DNA of 64,000 nt from NCBI RefSeq assembly GCF_934636665.1, contig NZ_CAKUAT010000013.1:1-64000 (forward strand), in the 5' to 3' direction. The first letter of the stretch is position 1; each line of letters opens with the position of its first letter. Both the position numbers and the translations under genes were made by a program. Shown here piece after piece: positions 42,759 to 51,590 of this stretch. This DNA is from an uncultured Senegalimassilia sp. (GTDB taxonomy: Bacteria > Actinomycetota > Coriobacteriia > Coriobacteriales > Eggerthellaceae). A model generated the notes under the pieces. It saw nothing but the letters and a program-made list of their open reading frames with translations, was not told the origin of the DNA and searched no databases.

Positions 42759-43460
42759 CTACCACTCCAAATCTTCGGCGTTGCCCGGGCTCGGGTTGAC
42801 GAAGCAGCTGGCAACGCGACCTTCGCGTACATGGATGACGCGATCGGCTATATCGGCGAATGCGGAGTTGTGGGTGATGAGGACCACCGTCTTGCCGGTG
42901 TTGCGGCACGTGTCCTGCAGCAACTTCAGGATAGCCTTGCCCGTTTTGTAATCCAGGGCGCCGGTGGGCTCGTCGCACAGCAGCAGCTTGGGGTTTTTCG
43001 CAAGCGCTCGGGCAATGGCTACGCGCTGCTGCTCGCCGCCGGAAAGCTGTGCGGGGAAGTTATCCACGCGATGCCCCAGGCCCACCTCGGCAAGCACCTG
43101 CGCCGCATCCAGCGGATGCGGGCAAATCTGGCTGGCAAGCTCGACGTTCTCGAGCGCTGTGAGATTCTGTACCAAATTGTAGAACTGGAAAACGAAGCCG
43201 ATGTCCAGGCGGCGGTACTGCGTGAGTTGACGCTCGGAGAAACGGCTGATGTCGCGCCCATCAAGCATGATGGTGCCGGACGTGCACGAGTCCATGCCGC
43301 CGAGCATGTTCAAAAGCGTGGTCTTGCCAGCGCCCGAAGGACCGACGACCACCACGAACTCGCCGGCTTCGGCAGTGAAGGTCATGCCATCGGCAGCGGC
43401 AACCTCCACCTCGCCCATCTTGTACACCTTGCGAACATTGTTGAATTCCACGAACGCCAT
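42759..43460 (-). CDS. ABC transporter ATP-binding protein (LolD/MacB type)
   Basis: The 233-residue ATPase has Walker A GPSGAGKTTLL (about 40-50), Q-loop FVFQFYNLVQNLTALENV, signature LSGGEQQRVAIARAL, Walker B LLLCDEPTGALD and H-loop VLITHN. This sequence type pairs with FtsX-fold permeases, and the permease gene follows 2 bp later, so they form one exporter. The start is at ATG 43460 after AAGGTGGG; upstream in-frame codons lie inside the rplW terminator. Confidence 0.93.
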   Translation of the reverse strand: MAFVEFNNVRKVYKMGEVEVAAADGMTFTAEAGEFVVVVGPSGAGKTTLLNMLGGMDSCTSGTIMLDGRDISRFSERQLTQYRRLDIGFVFQFYNLVQNLTALENVELASQICPHPLDAAQVLAEVGLGHRVDNFPAQLSGGEQQRVAIARALAKNPKLLLCDEPTGALDYKTGKAILKLLQDTCRNTGKTVVLITHNSAFADIADRVIHVREGRVASCFVNPSPGNAEDLEW

Positions 43461-43503
43461 GTTCCCACCTTGCTCTTCGGGTGCTTTCCTTCCCCTGATT
43501 ATA

Positions 43504-43540
43504 CAAAAGAGCGCCCCGGCATAGATGCCGGGGCGCTCTA
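43504..43540 (-). terminator. Strong terminator after rplW
   Basis: AGAGCGCCCCGGCAT pairs perfectly with ATGCCGGGGCGCTCT, followed on the minus strand by TTTTGTATAAT. It lies 36 bp after the rplW stop and ends the ribosomal operon. The ABC gene pair starts 45 bp further. Confidence 0.88.
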
Positions 43541-43575
43541 AGCGGCTCAAGCGTTAGCTTGGTGTAACGTCAACC

Positions 43576-43863
43576 TTAGTTGGCGCCGAACAGCTCGATG
43601 GTATCGCCTTCCTTCAGCGTGACCATGGCCTTCTTCCACGTACGGGTCTGGCCGACCTGATAACGCACGCGCTTGGGCTTCGGCTTGACGTTCAGGGTGT
43701 TCACCTTGACCACGGAGACGTTGAAGATAGCCTCGATGGCCTGGCGGATCTCAACCTTGTTGGAGTCCTTGGCCACCTCGAAGGTGTACACGTTGTTCTC
43801 CATCTGGTCGTAGCTGTGCTCCGTCACGATAGGACGGATGATGACCTCGCGGGGATCCTTCAT
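43576..43863 (-). CDS. rplW: 50S ribosomal protein L23
   Basis: L23 lies at the polypeptide exit and is the docking site for trigger factor and SRP. The 95-residue protein has the usual form (IIRPIVTEHSYDQMENNVYTFEVAKDSNKVEIRQAIE, then the NVKPKPKR loop). Its ATG overlaps the rplD stop (TAATG). It is normally followed by rplB; here a terminator comes next. Confidence 0.97.
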   Translation of the reverse strand: MKDPREVIIRPIVTEHSYDQMENNVYTFEVAKDSNKVEIRQAIEAIFNVSVVKVNTLNVKPKPKRVRYQVGQTRTWKKAMVTLKEGDTIELFGAN

Positions 43864-44489
43864 TATGCGAGCACCTCCTCGATGCGCTTCAGGGCCTCAG
43901 CGGTGAACACCAGCTGCTTGTTGTCGAGCAGCTCGTAGGTGTTGGCCTCGGCGACGGGCAGGATGTTGACCTTCTCCAGGTTGCGGAAGGACAGCCACGT
44001 GGTGACGTCGTCGTTGCCGATGACCAGCGTGGTGCGCTGACCCTCGAAGCCCATAGCCTTGATGAACGCCTTGGCGTCCTTGGTGCAGGGCTTCTCGAAC
44101 TTGAACTCGTCGACAACGGTGAACTGACCGTCAGCCACCTTGGCGGACAGAGCGGAGCGCATGGCCAGCTTGACTTCCTTGTTGTTCACGCGGAAGGCGT
44201 AGCTGCGGGGATGCGGACCGAACACGGTACCGCCGCCAGCCCACTGAGGGGAGCGGATGGAGCCCTGGCGAGCACGACCGGTGCCCTTCTGGCGCCACGG
44301 CTTCTTGCCGCCGCCGCGGACCTGGCCGCGGGTGAGGGTATTGCTGGTGCCGGCACGCCAAGACGCACGCTGAGCGCGCACAACCTGGTGCATGACGGGC
44401 ACGTTCGGCTCGATGCCGAACACGGAAGCGGAAAGCTCGGCGTCGCCGGCCTTCTTACCGCTTGCGTCCTTGATCTCGATAGTCGTCAT
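43863..44489 (-). CDS. rplD: 50S ribosomal protein L4
   Basis: L4 is an early-assembly protein with a loop reaching into the exit tunnel, and in E. coli it also autoregulates the S10 operon. The 208-residue protein has RAQRASWRAGTSNTLTRGQVRGGGKKPWRQKGTGRARQGS, the conserved basic tunnel loop. Spacing to rplC is about 31 bp. Confidence 0.97.
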   Translation of the reverse strand: MTTIEIKDASGKKAGDAELSASVFGIEPNVPVMHQVVRAQRASWRAGTSNTLTRGQVRGGGKKPWRQKGTGRARQGSIRSPQWAGGGTVFGPHPRSYAFRVNNKEVKLAMRSALSAKVADGQFTVVDEFKFEKPCTKDAKAFIKAMGFEGQRTTLVIGNDDVTTWLSFRNLEKVNILPVAEANTYELLDNKQLVFTAEALKRIEEVLA

Positions 44490-44520
44490 GGTAGTGAAAA
44501 CTCCTTATAGATAGTCCAGG

Positions 44521-45141
44521 TTACGCCATGCGCACGCGCACGATGCCGTTCTTGCCGCCGGGGATGGCGCCCTTGACCAGGATCAGGTTCTGCTCCTCGT
44601 CGACGCGCATCACGGTCAGGTTCTTGACGGTGACGGTGTCGCAGCCCATGTGACCAGGCAGGCGCATGCCCTTGAGCACGCGGGAAGGCGTGGCGCACAT
44701 GCCCACCGAACCGGGAGCGCGGTGGAAGTGAGCACCATGGCCGCCCGGACCGCCGGCGAAGCCGTAGCGCTTCATAACGCCGGCGAAGCCCTTACCCTTG
44801 GAGGTACCGGTGACGTCGACCTTCTTGACCTCAGCGAAAGCCGCCACGGTCTGCTGGTCGCCGGCCTTGTACTCGGCGGCGTCCTCGACGCGCACCTCGC
44901 GCAGGTAGCGGGTAGGCTCGATGCCCTGCTTGGCGAAATGGCCGCCCATGGGCTTGTTGACCTTCTTGGCCTTGATCTCGCCGAAGCCCAGCTGCACGGC
45001 CTCGTAGCCGTCGGTGGCCTTCGTCTTGACCTGGCACACCGTGTTCGGCTCAGCCTGGATCACGGTCACGGGGATGAGCTTGTCCTCCTCGTTGAAGATC
45101 TGGGTCATGCCGATCTTCTTACCAAAAATAGCGTTAATCAT
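44521..45141 (-). CDS. rplC: 50S ribosomal protein L3
   Basis: L3 nucleates 50S assembly near the peptidyl transferase centre. The 206-residue protein begins MINAIFGKKIGMTQIF and has the long loop with GKGFAGVMKRYGFAGGPGGHGAHFHRAPGSVG. ATG 45141 is preferred over a GTG four codons earlier because that GTG overlaps the AAGGGGTG ribosome binding site. Confidence 0.97.
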   Translation of the reverse strand: MINAIFGKKIGMTQIFNEEDKLIPVTVIQAEPNTVCQVKTKATDGYEAVQLGFGEIKAKKVNKPMGGHFAKQGIEPTRYLREVRVEDAAEYKAGDQQTVAAFAEVKKVDVTGTSKGKGFAGVMKRYGFAGGPGGHGAHFHRAPGSVGMCATPSRVLKGMRLPGHMGCDTVTVKNLTVMRVDEEQNLILVKGAIPGGKNGIVRVRMA

Positions 45142-45156
45142 GCTAATTGACACCCC

Positions 45157-45471
45157 TTACAGCTTGATCTCGATGTCGACGCCGGCAGGGAGGTCCAGAC
45201 GCATCAGGGAATCCACCGTGTTGGGGGTGGGCTCCAGGATGTCGATCAGGCGCTTATGGGTGCGCATCTCGAACTGCTCGCGCGAATCCTTGTCCACATG
45301 GGGGCCCTTGACGACGGTGAACAGGTTGCGCTCCGTCGGCAGCGGGATGGGACCGGACACCTTGGCACCCGTCTTCTGAGCGGTATCGACGATGAGCTTC
45401 GTGGACTGGTCCACGATCTCATGATCGTATCCCTTGAGGCGGATGCGAATCTTCTGATTAGCCACTTTCAT
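45157..45471 (-). CDS. rpsJ: 30S ribosomal protein S10
   Basis: S10 is a 30S head protein that also acts as NusE in transcription antitermination. The 104-residue protein (KIRIRLKGYDHEIVDQSTKLIV..VSGPIPLPTERNLFTVVKGPHVDKDSREQFEMRTHKRLIDI) is standard. It follows fusA after 31 bp, with no tuf gene in between. Confidence 0.97.
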   Translation of the reverse strand: MKVANQKIRIRLKGYDHEIVDQSTKLIVDTAQKTGAKVSGPIPLPTERNLFTVVKGPHVDKDSREQFEMRTHKRLIDILEPTPNTVDSLMRLDLPAGVDIEIKL

Positions 45472-45502
45472 TTCCTCCGTTAAGCTTTCGGACGTTCAAC
45501 GC

Positions 45503-47608
45503 TTAAGCGTTGCCGCCGGCCTTGCTGATAATCTCTGCAGCGACGTTCTTGGGAACCGGCTCGTAAGAGTCGAACTGCATGGTGTAGGTAGCGCGACCCT
45601 GCGTACCGGAACGCAGATCGGTTGCGTAGCCGAACATCATGCCCAGCGGCACCTTCGCGGAGATGGCGACGGAACCGGTGCGCTGCTCCTGACCCTGGAT
45701 CATGCCACGGCGAGACGGGATGTCGCCCATGACGAAGCCCGTGTACTCCTCCGGGGTCTCGACCTCGACGGCCATGACAGGCTCGAGGATGACCGGATCG
45801 GACTTGCGCAGAGCTTCCTTGATGGCCATGGAACCGGCAACCTTGAAGGCAGCTTCCGAAGAGTCGACGTCGTGGTAAGAACCGTCGATGAGCTCGACGC
45901 GGACGTCCTCGACGGGGTAACCGGCCAGAACACCCGTGTTGAGGGCTTCCTGGATACCCTTGTCGATGGAAGGAATGTATTCCTTCGGCACGACGCCGCC
46001 GACGATCTTGTTCTCGAACTCGTAGCCCTTGCCGGCCTCCTGCGGGTACATGTTGATGACCGCGTGGCCGTACTGGCCGCGACCGCCGGACTGGCGGACG
46101 AACTTGCCCTCGGCGGAGAGGACCTCGTGGCCCGGACGCTCGCGGTAAGCAACCTGCGGCTTGCCCACGTTAGCCTCGACCTTGAACTCGCGCATCAGGC
46201 GGTCGACGATGATCTCCAGGTGCAGCTCGCCCATGCCGGCGATGATGGTCTGGCCGGTCTCGTGGTTGGTGGACACGCGGAACGTCGGGTCCTCCTCGGC
46301 CAGCTTCTGCAGGGCGATCTCCATCTTGGTCTGGTCAGCCTTGGTCTTCGGCTCGACGGCGATGTCGATAACCGGGTCGGCGAACTCCATGGACTCCAGG
46401 ATGATCGGAGCGTTGTCGTCGCACAGGGTGTCGCCGGTGGTGGTGTTCTTCAGGCCGACGACGGCGACGATGTCGCCAGCGGAGCAGGAGTCGATGTCGA
46501 CGCGCTGGTTGGAGTGCATCTGCAGCAGACGGCCGACGCGCTCCTTCTTGTCCTTCGTGGCGTTGGTCACGTAGGAACCGGCGTCCAGAGAGCCCGAGTA
46601 CACGCGCAGGTAAGTCAGCTTACCCACGAACGGGTCGGTCATGATCTTGAACGCCAGGGCGCTGAACGGGGCCTTCGGGTCGGAAGGACGCTCGTCCTCC
46701 TCGCCGGTGCCGGGCGTGGTGCCCTTGATGGCGGGAACGTCGACGGGAGCCGGCAGGTAGTCGACGACGGCGTCGAGCAGCTCCTGGACGCCCTTGTTCT
46801 TGTAGGCGGAGCCCACGAACACGGGATTGATCTTGCAGGAGATGACGCCCTTGCGCAGAGCGGCCTTCAACTCCTCGACGGAGACTTCCTCCTCCATGAG
46901 GACCTTCTCCATGAGCTCGTCGTCGCAGTCTGCGGCGGCCTCGACCAGCTCCTGGTGAGCCAGCTCGGCCTCATCGACGAACTCGGCGGGGATGGCATCC
47001 ATGGGCTCGGGGTAGGTCATGCCCTTGTCGTCGGCCTTGAAGTCCCAAGCGGTCATGGTGACCAGGTCGATGACGCCCCAGAAGTTGTCCTCGGCGCCCA
47101 TGGGCAGCTGAGCGGCGACGGCGTTGGCATGCAGGCGATCCTTCATGGTCTGGATAGCATGCTCGAAGTCTGCGCCGACGCGGTCGTACTTGTTGATGAA
47201 CGCGATGCGCGGCACGCCGTAGTTCTCGGCCTGACGCCACACGGTCTCGGACTGCGGCTGCACGCCTGCAACGGCGTCGAAGACGGCGACGGTGCCGTCG
47301 AGGACGCGCAGGGAGCGCTCGACCTCGGCGGTGAAGTCCACGTGGCCGGGGGTGTCGATGATCTGGAAGCGGTACGTCTCGTCGTCCTTCTTCCAGAAGC
47401 ACGTGGTGGCGGCGGCGGTGATGGTTACGCCGCGCTCCTGCTCCTGAACCATCCAGTCCATGGTAGCGGCGCCGTCGTGCACCTCACCGATCTTGTGCGT
47501 CTTGCCCGTGTAGTACAGGATGCGCTCGGTAGTGGTGGTCTTACCGGCATCGATGTGGGCCATGATGCCGAAGTTACGCGTGAGTTTCAGATCGTTAGCT
47601 TTAGCCAT
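45503..47608 (-). CDS. fusA: Elongation factor G
   Basis: EF-G is the GTPase for ribosomal translocation. The 701-residue protein has G1 AHIDAGKTTTTERIL, G2 RGVTITAAATT, G3 DTPGHVDF and G4 NKYD (usually NKMD), then domains II-V ending with SRRGMIQGQEQR and GYATDLRSGTQGRATYTM. Position between rpsG and rpsJ is the classic str operon order. Confidence 0.97.
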   Translation of the reverse strand: MAKANDLKLTRNFGIMAHIDAGKTTTTERILYYTGKTHKIGEVHDGAATMDWMVQEQERGVTITAAATTCFWKKDDETYRFQIIDTPGHVDFTAEVERSLRVLDGTVAVFDAVAGVQPQSETVWRQAENYGVPRIAFINKYDRVGADFEHAIQTMKDRLHANAVAAQLPMGAEDNFWGVIDLVTMTAWDFKADDKGMTYPEPMDAIPAEFVDEAELAHQELVEAAADCDDELMEKVLMEEEVSVEELKAALRKGVISCKINPVFVGSAYKNKGVQELLDAVVDYLPAPVDVPAIKGTTPGTGEEDERPSDPKAPFSALAFKIMTDPFVGKLTYLRVYSGSLDAGSYVTNATKDKKERVGRLLQMHSNQRVDIDSCSAGDIVAVVGLKNTTTGDTLCDDNAPIILESMEFADPVIDIAVEPKTKADQTKMEIALQKLAEEDPTFRVSTNHETGQTIIAGMGELHLEIIVDRLMREFKVEANVGKPQVAYRERPGHEVLSAEGKFVRQSGGRGQYGHAVINMYPQEAGKGYEFENKIVGGVVPKEYIPSIDKGIQEALNTGVLAGYPVEDVRVELIDGSYHDVDSSEAAFKVAGSMAIKEALRKSDPVILEPVMAVEVETPEEYTGFVMGDIPSRRGMIQGQEQRTGSVAISAKVPLGMMFGYATDLRSGTQGRATYTMQFDSYEPVPKNVAAEIISKAGGNA

Positions 47609-47621
47609 GTTAGGTCACGCC

Positions 47622-48092
47622 CTAGAAGCGGTAGTGCGAGAACGCACGGTTGGACTCGGCCATCTTGTACAGGTCCTCGCGCTTCTTCACGGAGGCGCCG
47701 GTGTTCTCGGCGGCGTCCATGATCTCAGCGGCCAGGCGCTGCTTCATGGTGTGCTCCTTGCGCTTACGGGAGAAGTCCACGATCCAGCGGATGGCCAGCG
47801 TGGTGGCGCGACGGGAGTTGACCTCCATCGGCACCTGGTAGGTGGCGCCGCCGACACGCTTCGGCTTGACCTCGAGGGTGGGGCGGACGTTGTCCATGGC
47901 CTTCTTGAAGATAGCCAGCGGATCCTCGCCCGTCTTGGCCTGGACCAGCTCGAAAGCACCGTAGACGATGCCCTCGGCGGTGGACTTCTTGCCGTCCAGC
48001 AGGATCTTGTTGATCAACTGGGTGACAAGGCGGTTGTTGTAGACGGCGTCCGGCTGAACTTCACGGCGGACTGCTGCTGCACGACGCGGCAT
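47622..48092 (-). CDS. rpsG: 30S ribosomal protein S7
   Basis: S7 nucleates 30S head assembly and is the str operon autoregulator in E. coli. The 156-residue protein (MPRRAAAVRREVQPDAVYNNRLVTQLINKILLDGKK..) is of normal length, with the conserved VEVKPKRVGGATYQVPMEV-like segment (LEVKPKRVGGATYQVPMEVN). It lies 120 bp after rpsL. Confidence 0.97.
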   Translation of the reverse strand: MPRRAAAVRREVQPDAVYNNRLVTQLINKILLDGKKSTAEGIVYGAFELVQAKTGEDPLAIFKKAMDNVRPTLEVKPKRVGGATYQVPMEVNSRRATTLAIRWIVDFSRKRKEHTMKQRLAAEIMDAAENTGASVKKREDLYKMAESNRAFSHYRF

Positions 48093-48212
48093 GTAAAACT
48101 CCTTCTGATTCCTGCGCGCTTCGGGGAAGCTTTCTCCTTCCCATTAGGTTGCCGCCTTCCCGACCCTTTCGGGAGAGGCGCTTTCATGCAACCCGCGCGT
48201 CTTAACGGTTAC

Positions 48213-48584
48213 TTATTTCGGGCGCTTGGCACCGTAGCGGCTGCGAGCCTGCTTGCGGTTGTCCACGGCGGCGCAGTCCAGCGCAGCGCGGATGACCTTG
48301 TAGCGCACACCGGGGAGGTCCTTAACACGACCGCCGCGGATGAGCACCATGGAGTGCTCCTGCAGGTTGTGGCCGATGCCGGGGATGTAGGCCGTGACCT
48401 CCATGCCGTTGACCAGGCGCACGCGGCAGACCTTACGCAGAGCCGAGTTCGGCTTCTTGGGGGTGGTGGTGTACACGCGGGTGCACACGCCACGCTTCTG
48501 CGGGTTGCCCTTCAGAGCCGGCGTCTTCTTCTTGTCGACCGACTTCTTGCGGCCCTTGCGGACCAGCTGGTTGATGGTAGGCAA
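48213..48584 (-). CDS. rpsL: 30S ribosomal protein S12
   Basis: S12 lines the decoding site. The 123-residue protein has TTPKKPNSALRKVCRVRL and GGRVKDLPGVRYKVIR, with the wild-type Lys at both classic streptomycin-resistance positions (K43 and K88, E. coli numbering). It is the first gene of the str cluster. Confidence 0.97.
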   Translation of the reverse strand: MPTINQLVRKGRKKSVDKKKTPALKGNPQKRGVCTRVYTTTPKKPNSALRKVCRVRLVNGMEVTAYIPGIGHNLQEHSMVLIRGGRVKDLPGVRYKVIRAALDCAAVDNRKQARSRYGAKRPK

Positions 48585-48767
48585 AATCTTCTCCTTCTAT
48601 ATTTGCCTCCGGCGGTGTACGAGACCACCGCCGCATTACTCTCGGGTTTCCAAGTGCGTTCAGCTGATACGCACGCGAAAACCCTGCCCCTTTCGGAGCG
48701 CGAGTTGGAACTTTATCACCGGGTATAGGGGCTGTCAAACGCCACGCACCCGGGTGTGTCTATTGGT

Positions 48768-48796
48768 ATTCTACCGCGTTTTGGCAGGTCATGCAA
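48768..48796 (-). promoter_or_regulatory. Promoter of the rpsL (str) operon
   Basis: Minus strand: -35 TTGCAT (48791-48796), spacer of exactly 17 bp, -10 TAGAAT (48768-48773). The leader before rpsL is then about 175 nt. The rest of 48585-48953 shows no gene. Confidence 0.75.
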
Positions 48797-48953
48797 CGTT
48801 TTGCCCTTCCGCGATGCACGTTTTGCACACAAATTCGCAAAAAGTTGTTGCAAAAGTTGCGAAACGGTGCGCCGGTTGGTTTTGCCAGTCGGAGCGAGCA
48901 AGCCCCAAGCCCTTCCCTGCCGTCGAAATCAACGTATTTGCGCCGCCAAAGGG

Positions 48954-50066
48954 TTATTTGCGGGCCTCGAGCACCAGCTGCTCGACCAATCGCGCGCAGC
49001 CGTTCAAGTTGTCGACGGTGATGTATTCGTCGCACGAATGGTAGTTGGCCATGCCCGTGGCAAGCGTGATCGCCGACACGCCGCGCCCGGCCAGGATGTT
49101 GGCATCCGCGCCGCCGCCCGATGAGGCAAGGCTGGGGCGAAGCCCGGCTGCCTGGGCTGCGCGCACGACGCCTTCGACCACCGGATGATCGGCGGCATAG
49201 GAGATGGGCAGGTAGTCGGTGCGCCACTCGATGTCCACGCTGCCGCCGGCCTGCGCGGCGGCTGCGCGCATGGCCTCGTCCATGGCGGCGCGCTCGGCAC
49301 GGGCGCGCTCAAGCGAGGTGGAACGGCATTCGCCCGACAGCCAGCAGGTACCGGGCACCACGTTCGTGGCGCCGTCGCACTCGATGACGCCGACGTTCGA
49401 TGTGGTATGCGCGGAAATGCGTCCCAGGGGCATATGGCACACCGCTTGCGCCGCCATGGCGAGCGCCGAGATGCCGCGCTCGGGCTCGACGCCGGCGTGC
49501 GCCGACTTTCCGCGGAAGGTCGCCGTGAACGTGCAGTGGCACGGCGCTTGGTTGATGATGGTGCCCGGATCGCCGTCGGCGTCGAGCACGTAGCAGGGCG
49601 TACCTTCAGGCAAGAACGACGTATCCAACGCGCCGGCCCCCAGCAGGTGCATCTCCTCGCAGGTGGTCAGGATGACGTGCACATCGGGAAGCACCTCCCC
49701 CGCTTCGATGAGGCTACGCAGCCCCTCGAAGATGGCGGCCACGCCGGCCTTATCATCGGCTGACAAGATGGTGTCGCCCGCGCTGCGGATCACGCCGTCT
49801 TCCACCACGGGTTCGATTCCCTTGCATGGACGCACGGTGTCCATATGCCCGCACAACGCCACAGCACCGGGGACGCTTCCGGCTCGGAAGGCGATGAGGT
49901 TGCCCGTATCGGAACCGGTCTGTTCGGCGGAATCATCGAAACGAACGGAAAACCCCAAGCCCTCCAGCTCGGCTTTGCACCGTTTCGCCAAAGGGGCCTC
50001 ATGACGCGACGGGCTTTCGATGCGCGCAAGTTCGCAGAACAGATCGAGCAGACGGTCGGGCTTCAC
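48954..50066 (-). CDS. M20 family metallopeptidase (PepT-like)
   Basis: M20 enzymes are di-zinc aminopeptidases or deacylases. The 370-residue protein has the first metal motif CGHMDTVRP, the bridging Asp in ILSADDKAGVA, the catalytic Glu in TTCEEMHLLGAG and YVLDADGDPGTI, a dimerisation (lid) domain (AHAGVEPERGISALAMAAQA), and a late SGGGADANIL. The pattern is closest to PepT-like tripeptidases. A GTG start at 50066 is chosen because AAAGGGG lies 6 nt upstream; the longer frame upstream would cover the terminator of the next gene. Confidence 0.88.
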   Translation of the reverse strand: MKPDRLLDLFCELARIESPSRHEAPLAKRCKAELEGLGFSVRFDDSAEQTGSDTGNLIAFRAGSVPGAVALCGHMDTVRPCKGIEPVVEDGVIRSAGDTILSADDKAGVAAIFEGLRSLIEAGEVLPDVHVILTTCEEMHLLGAGALDTSFLPEGTPCYVLDADGDPGTIINQAPCHCTFTATFRGKSAHAGVEPERGISALAMAAQAVCHMPLGRISAHTTSNVGVIECDGATNVVPGTCWLSGECRSTSLERARAERAAMDEAMRAAAAQAGGSVDIEWRTDYLPISYAADHPVVEGVVRAAQAAGLRPSLASSGGGADANILAGRGVSAITLATGMANYHSCDEYITVDNLNGCARLVEQLVLEARK

Positions 50067-50124
50067 AGGTTCCCCTTTCAGTCGGGATGTCGGTTCATCG
50101 GGATGTTGATTCGCCGGGATAAGC

Positions 50125-50148
50125 GAAAAGCCGCGCTCGGGCGGCTTT
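50125..50148 (-). terminator. Terminator of the small membrane protein gene
   Basis: AAAGCCGC/GCGGCTTT stem; the minus strand continues TTTTCGC after the stem. Confidence 0.7.
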
Positions 50149-50238
50149 CCGAAATGGTTCATATATATAGATATAGGGCAGCGACCGCGGCAACGCAAGG
50201 AATGCTCGAAACGACCATGTCGATGCAGGCAGCCGCCG

Positions 50239-50568
50239 TTAGCGTGCGGCGCGCGCTTGCGCCATGGCGTCCTGCGCGTCCTCCTCCTGGCGCAGGCGAT
50301 CGCGTTCGCGGTCGATGGCGCAGTTGCGGAAGTAGACGAACCAGTTAGCGGCAATGCAGACCACGTTGATGAAGTACACGGCGAGCACCCAGTTGATGTT
50401 GCCGGACACGAACTTCGCGGCGATGCCCGCGAAATAGCCCAGCGTGATCAGCAGGATGAACTGCCAGCTGGTACCCGCGGCCGTACGGGCCTTGAAGTTC
50501 TTGTACGCGTTCATAGGCCACGAAAGCCCGAAGCAAATGAGCATGATCGCCTCAAGCGCCTCTGCCAT
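50239..50568 (-). CDS. Small membrane protein, PQ-loop/SemiSWEET-like
   Basis: The 109-residue protein has three hydrophobic segments (about 5-20, 36-55, 62-82) and a charged C-terminal tail (RERDRLRQEEDAQDAMAQAR). The motif GLSWPMNAYKNFKARTAAGTSWQF resembles the proline-containing first loop of PQ-loop/SemiSWEET-type proteins, which are half-transporters that dimerise to move sugars or other small molecules. ATG 50568 is chosen over one three codons upstream because AAGGGAG then has 9-nt spacing. Function is unknown; it is divergent from a LysR regulator. Confidence 0.7.
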   Translation of the reverse strand: MAEALEAIMLICFGLSWPMNAYKNFKARTAAGTSWQFILLITLGYFAGIAAKFVSGNINWVLAVYFINVVCIAANWFVYFRNCAIDRERDRLRQEEDAQDAMAQARAAR

Positions 50569-50651
50569 TTCCGTCATCTCCCTTGGTGGTATTCTGCAGG
50601 TTCGCCGCGGACGCATGCCCTCGGCGATTCGCTATGGTAAAACTGTCTACG

Positions 50652-50676
50652 TTATAGGTTAAGCGTTTTCCATAAT
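50652..50676. promoter_or_regulatory. Imperfect dyad between the LysR and membrane protein genes
   Basis: TTATAGG and CCATAA flank a TTAAGCGTTTT core, a loose inverted repeat of the size expected for a LysR-type site. Confidence 0.35.
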
Positions 50677-50714
50677 CTGCGCGTTATCGTCACATTGACG
50701 CCAAGGAGGTGCGC

Positions 50715-51590
50715 ATGGAGCTTTTGCAGCTGCGCTATTTTCACGAGGTGGCGCAAACCCAGCATATGACGAACTCGGCCAAGCGGCTGGGCGTGGCCCA
50801 ACCCGCGCTGACGCAAGCGATCCGGCGCCTTGAGGGCGAGCTGGACGCGAAGCTGTTCGAGCGCGTCGGACGCAACATACGCCTCACCCCCTGCGGCGAG
50901 GCGCTTGAGAGCAAGGCCGCCCCGCTGCTTGCCGCGTTCGACGAGATTCCCCAGGTCATTGCCCAGACAAAGGGCCAGGAGCGCAACACGGTGCGCATCG
51001 ACGTCGAGGCCGCAACGTCCATGACCGTCGACGCCATCGCAGCGTTTCGCGCAACGGTTCCGCAGGCAGCCTTCACCATCAACCAAGCCAACAGCGAAGC
51101 TCGCTGGGACGTGCGGGTGCGCACGGTGACTCCCGGAGGCGCCGGCAAGCCGGATGCACGCACATCGCAGCTGTTCCGAGAACGCATATGCCTGGCCATC
51201 CCCAAGGAGCAGGCGAAAGGCAACGCGGCGTCTTTGGCGGATTTCGCCGACGCACCGTTCGTATGCCTGGCGGGGACGCGCGGATTCCGCGGGGTGTGCG
51301 ACGAGCTGTGCCTGAAGGCGGGGTTCGCACCGAACGTGGTGTTCGAGTCGGACAGCCCCGATGTGGTGCGCAAGTTCATCGCGCTAGGGCTTGGCGTGGG
51401 GTTTTGGCCCGAGCGCAGCTGGGGTGCGCTGGAAGGATCGGATGTGGTGCTGGCGCCGATCGCGGATGCGGGGTTCGAACGAGATATCGTGGTGGAGACG
51501 GCCAAGCACCCGCTTGGGCAGAAAGCCGCCGAGTTCCACGCTTTTTTGCTCGACTTCATACGGCGGCGCATGGGCGAAGCGAGCGCGTAA
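50715..51590 (+). CDS. LysR family transcriptional regulator
   Basis: The 291-residue protein has an N-terminal winged helix-turn-helix (MELLQLRYFHEVAQTQHMTNSAKRLGVAQPALTQAIRRLEGELDAKLFERVGRNIRLTPCGEA, cited here as positions 1-62) and a C-terminal substrate-binding domain. LysR regulators usually control the divergent neighbour, here the small membrane protein, in response to a small metabolite. The start is ATG 50715 after AAGGAGG; a GTG two codons earlier overlaps that site. Effector unknown. Confidence 0.92.
   Translation: MELLQLRYFHEVAQTQHMTNSAKRLGVAQPALTQAIRRLEGELDAKLFERVGRNIRLTPCGEALESKAAPLLAAFDEIPQVIAQTKGQERNTVRIDVEAATSMTVDAIAAFRATVPQAAFTINQANSEARWDVRVRTVTPGGAGKPDARTSQLFRERICLAIPKEQAKGNAASLADFADAPFVCLAGTRGFRGVCDELCLKAGFAPNVVFESDSPDVVRKFIALGLGVGFWPERSWGALEGSDVVLAPIADAGFERDIVVETAKHPLGQKAAEFHAFLLDFIRRRMGEASA

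Noticed and set aside
50577..50616. Longer starts of the small membrane protein
   Set aside because: The first ATG directly abuts AAGGGAG (zero spacing); the ATG at 50568 has 9-nt spacing.
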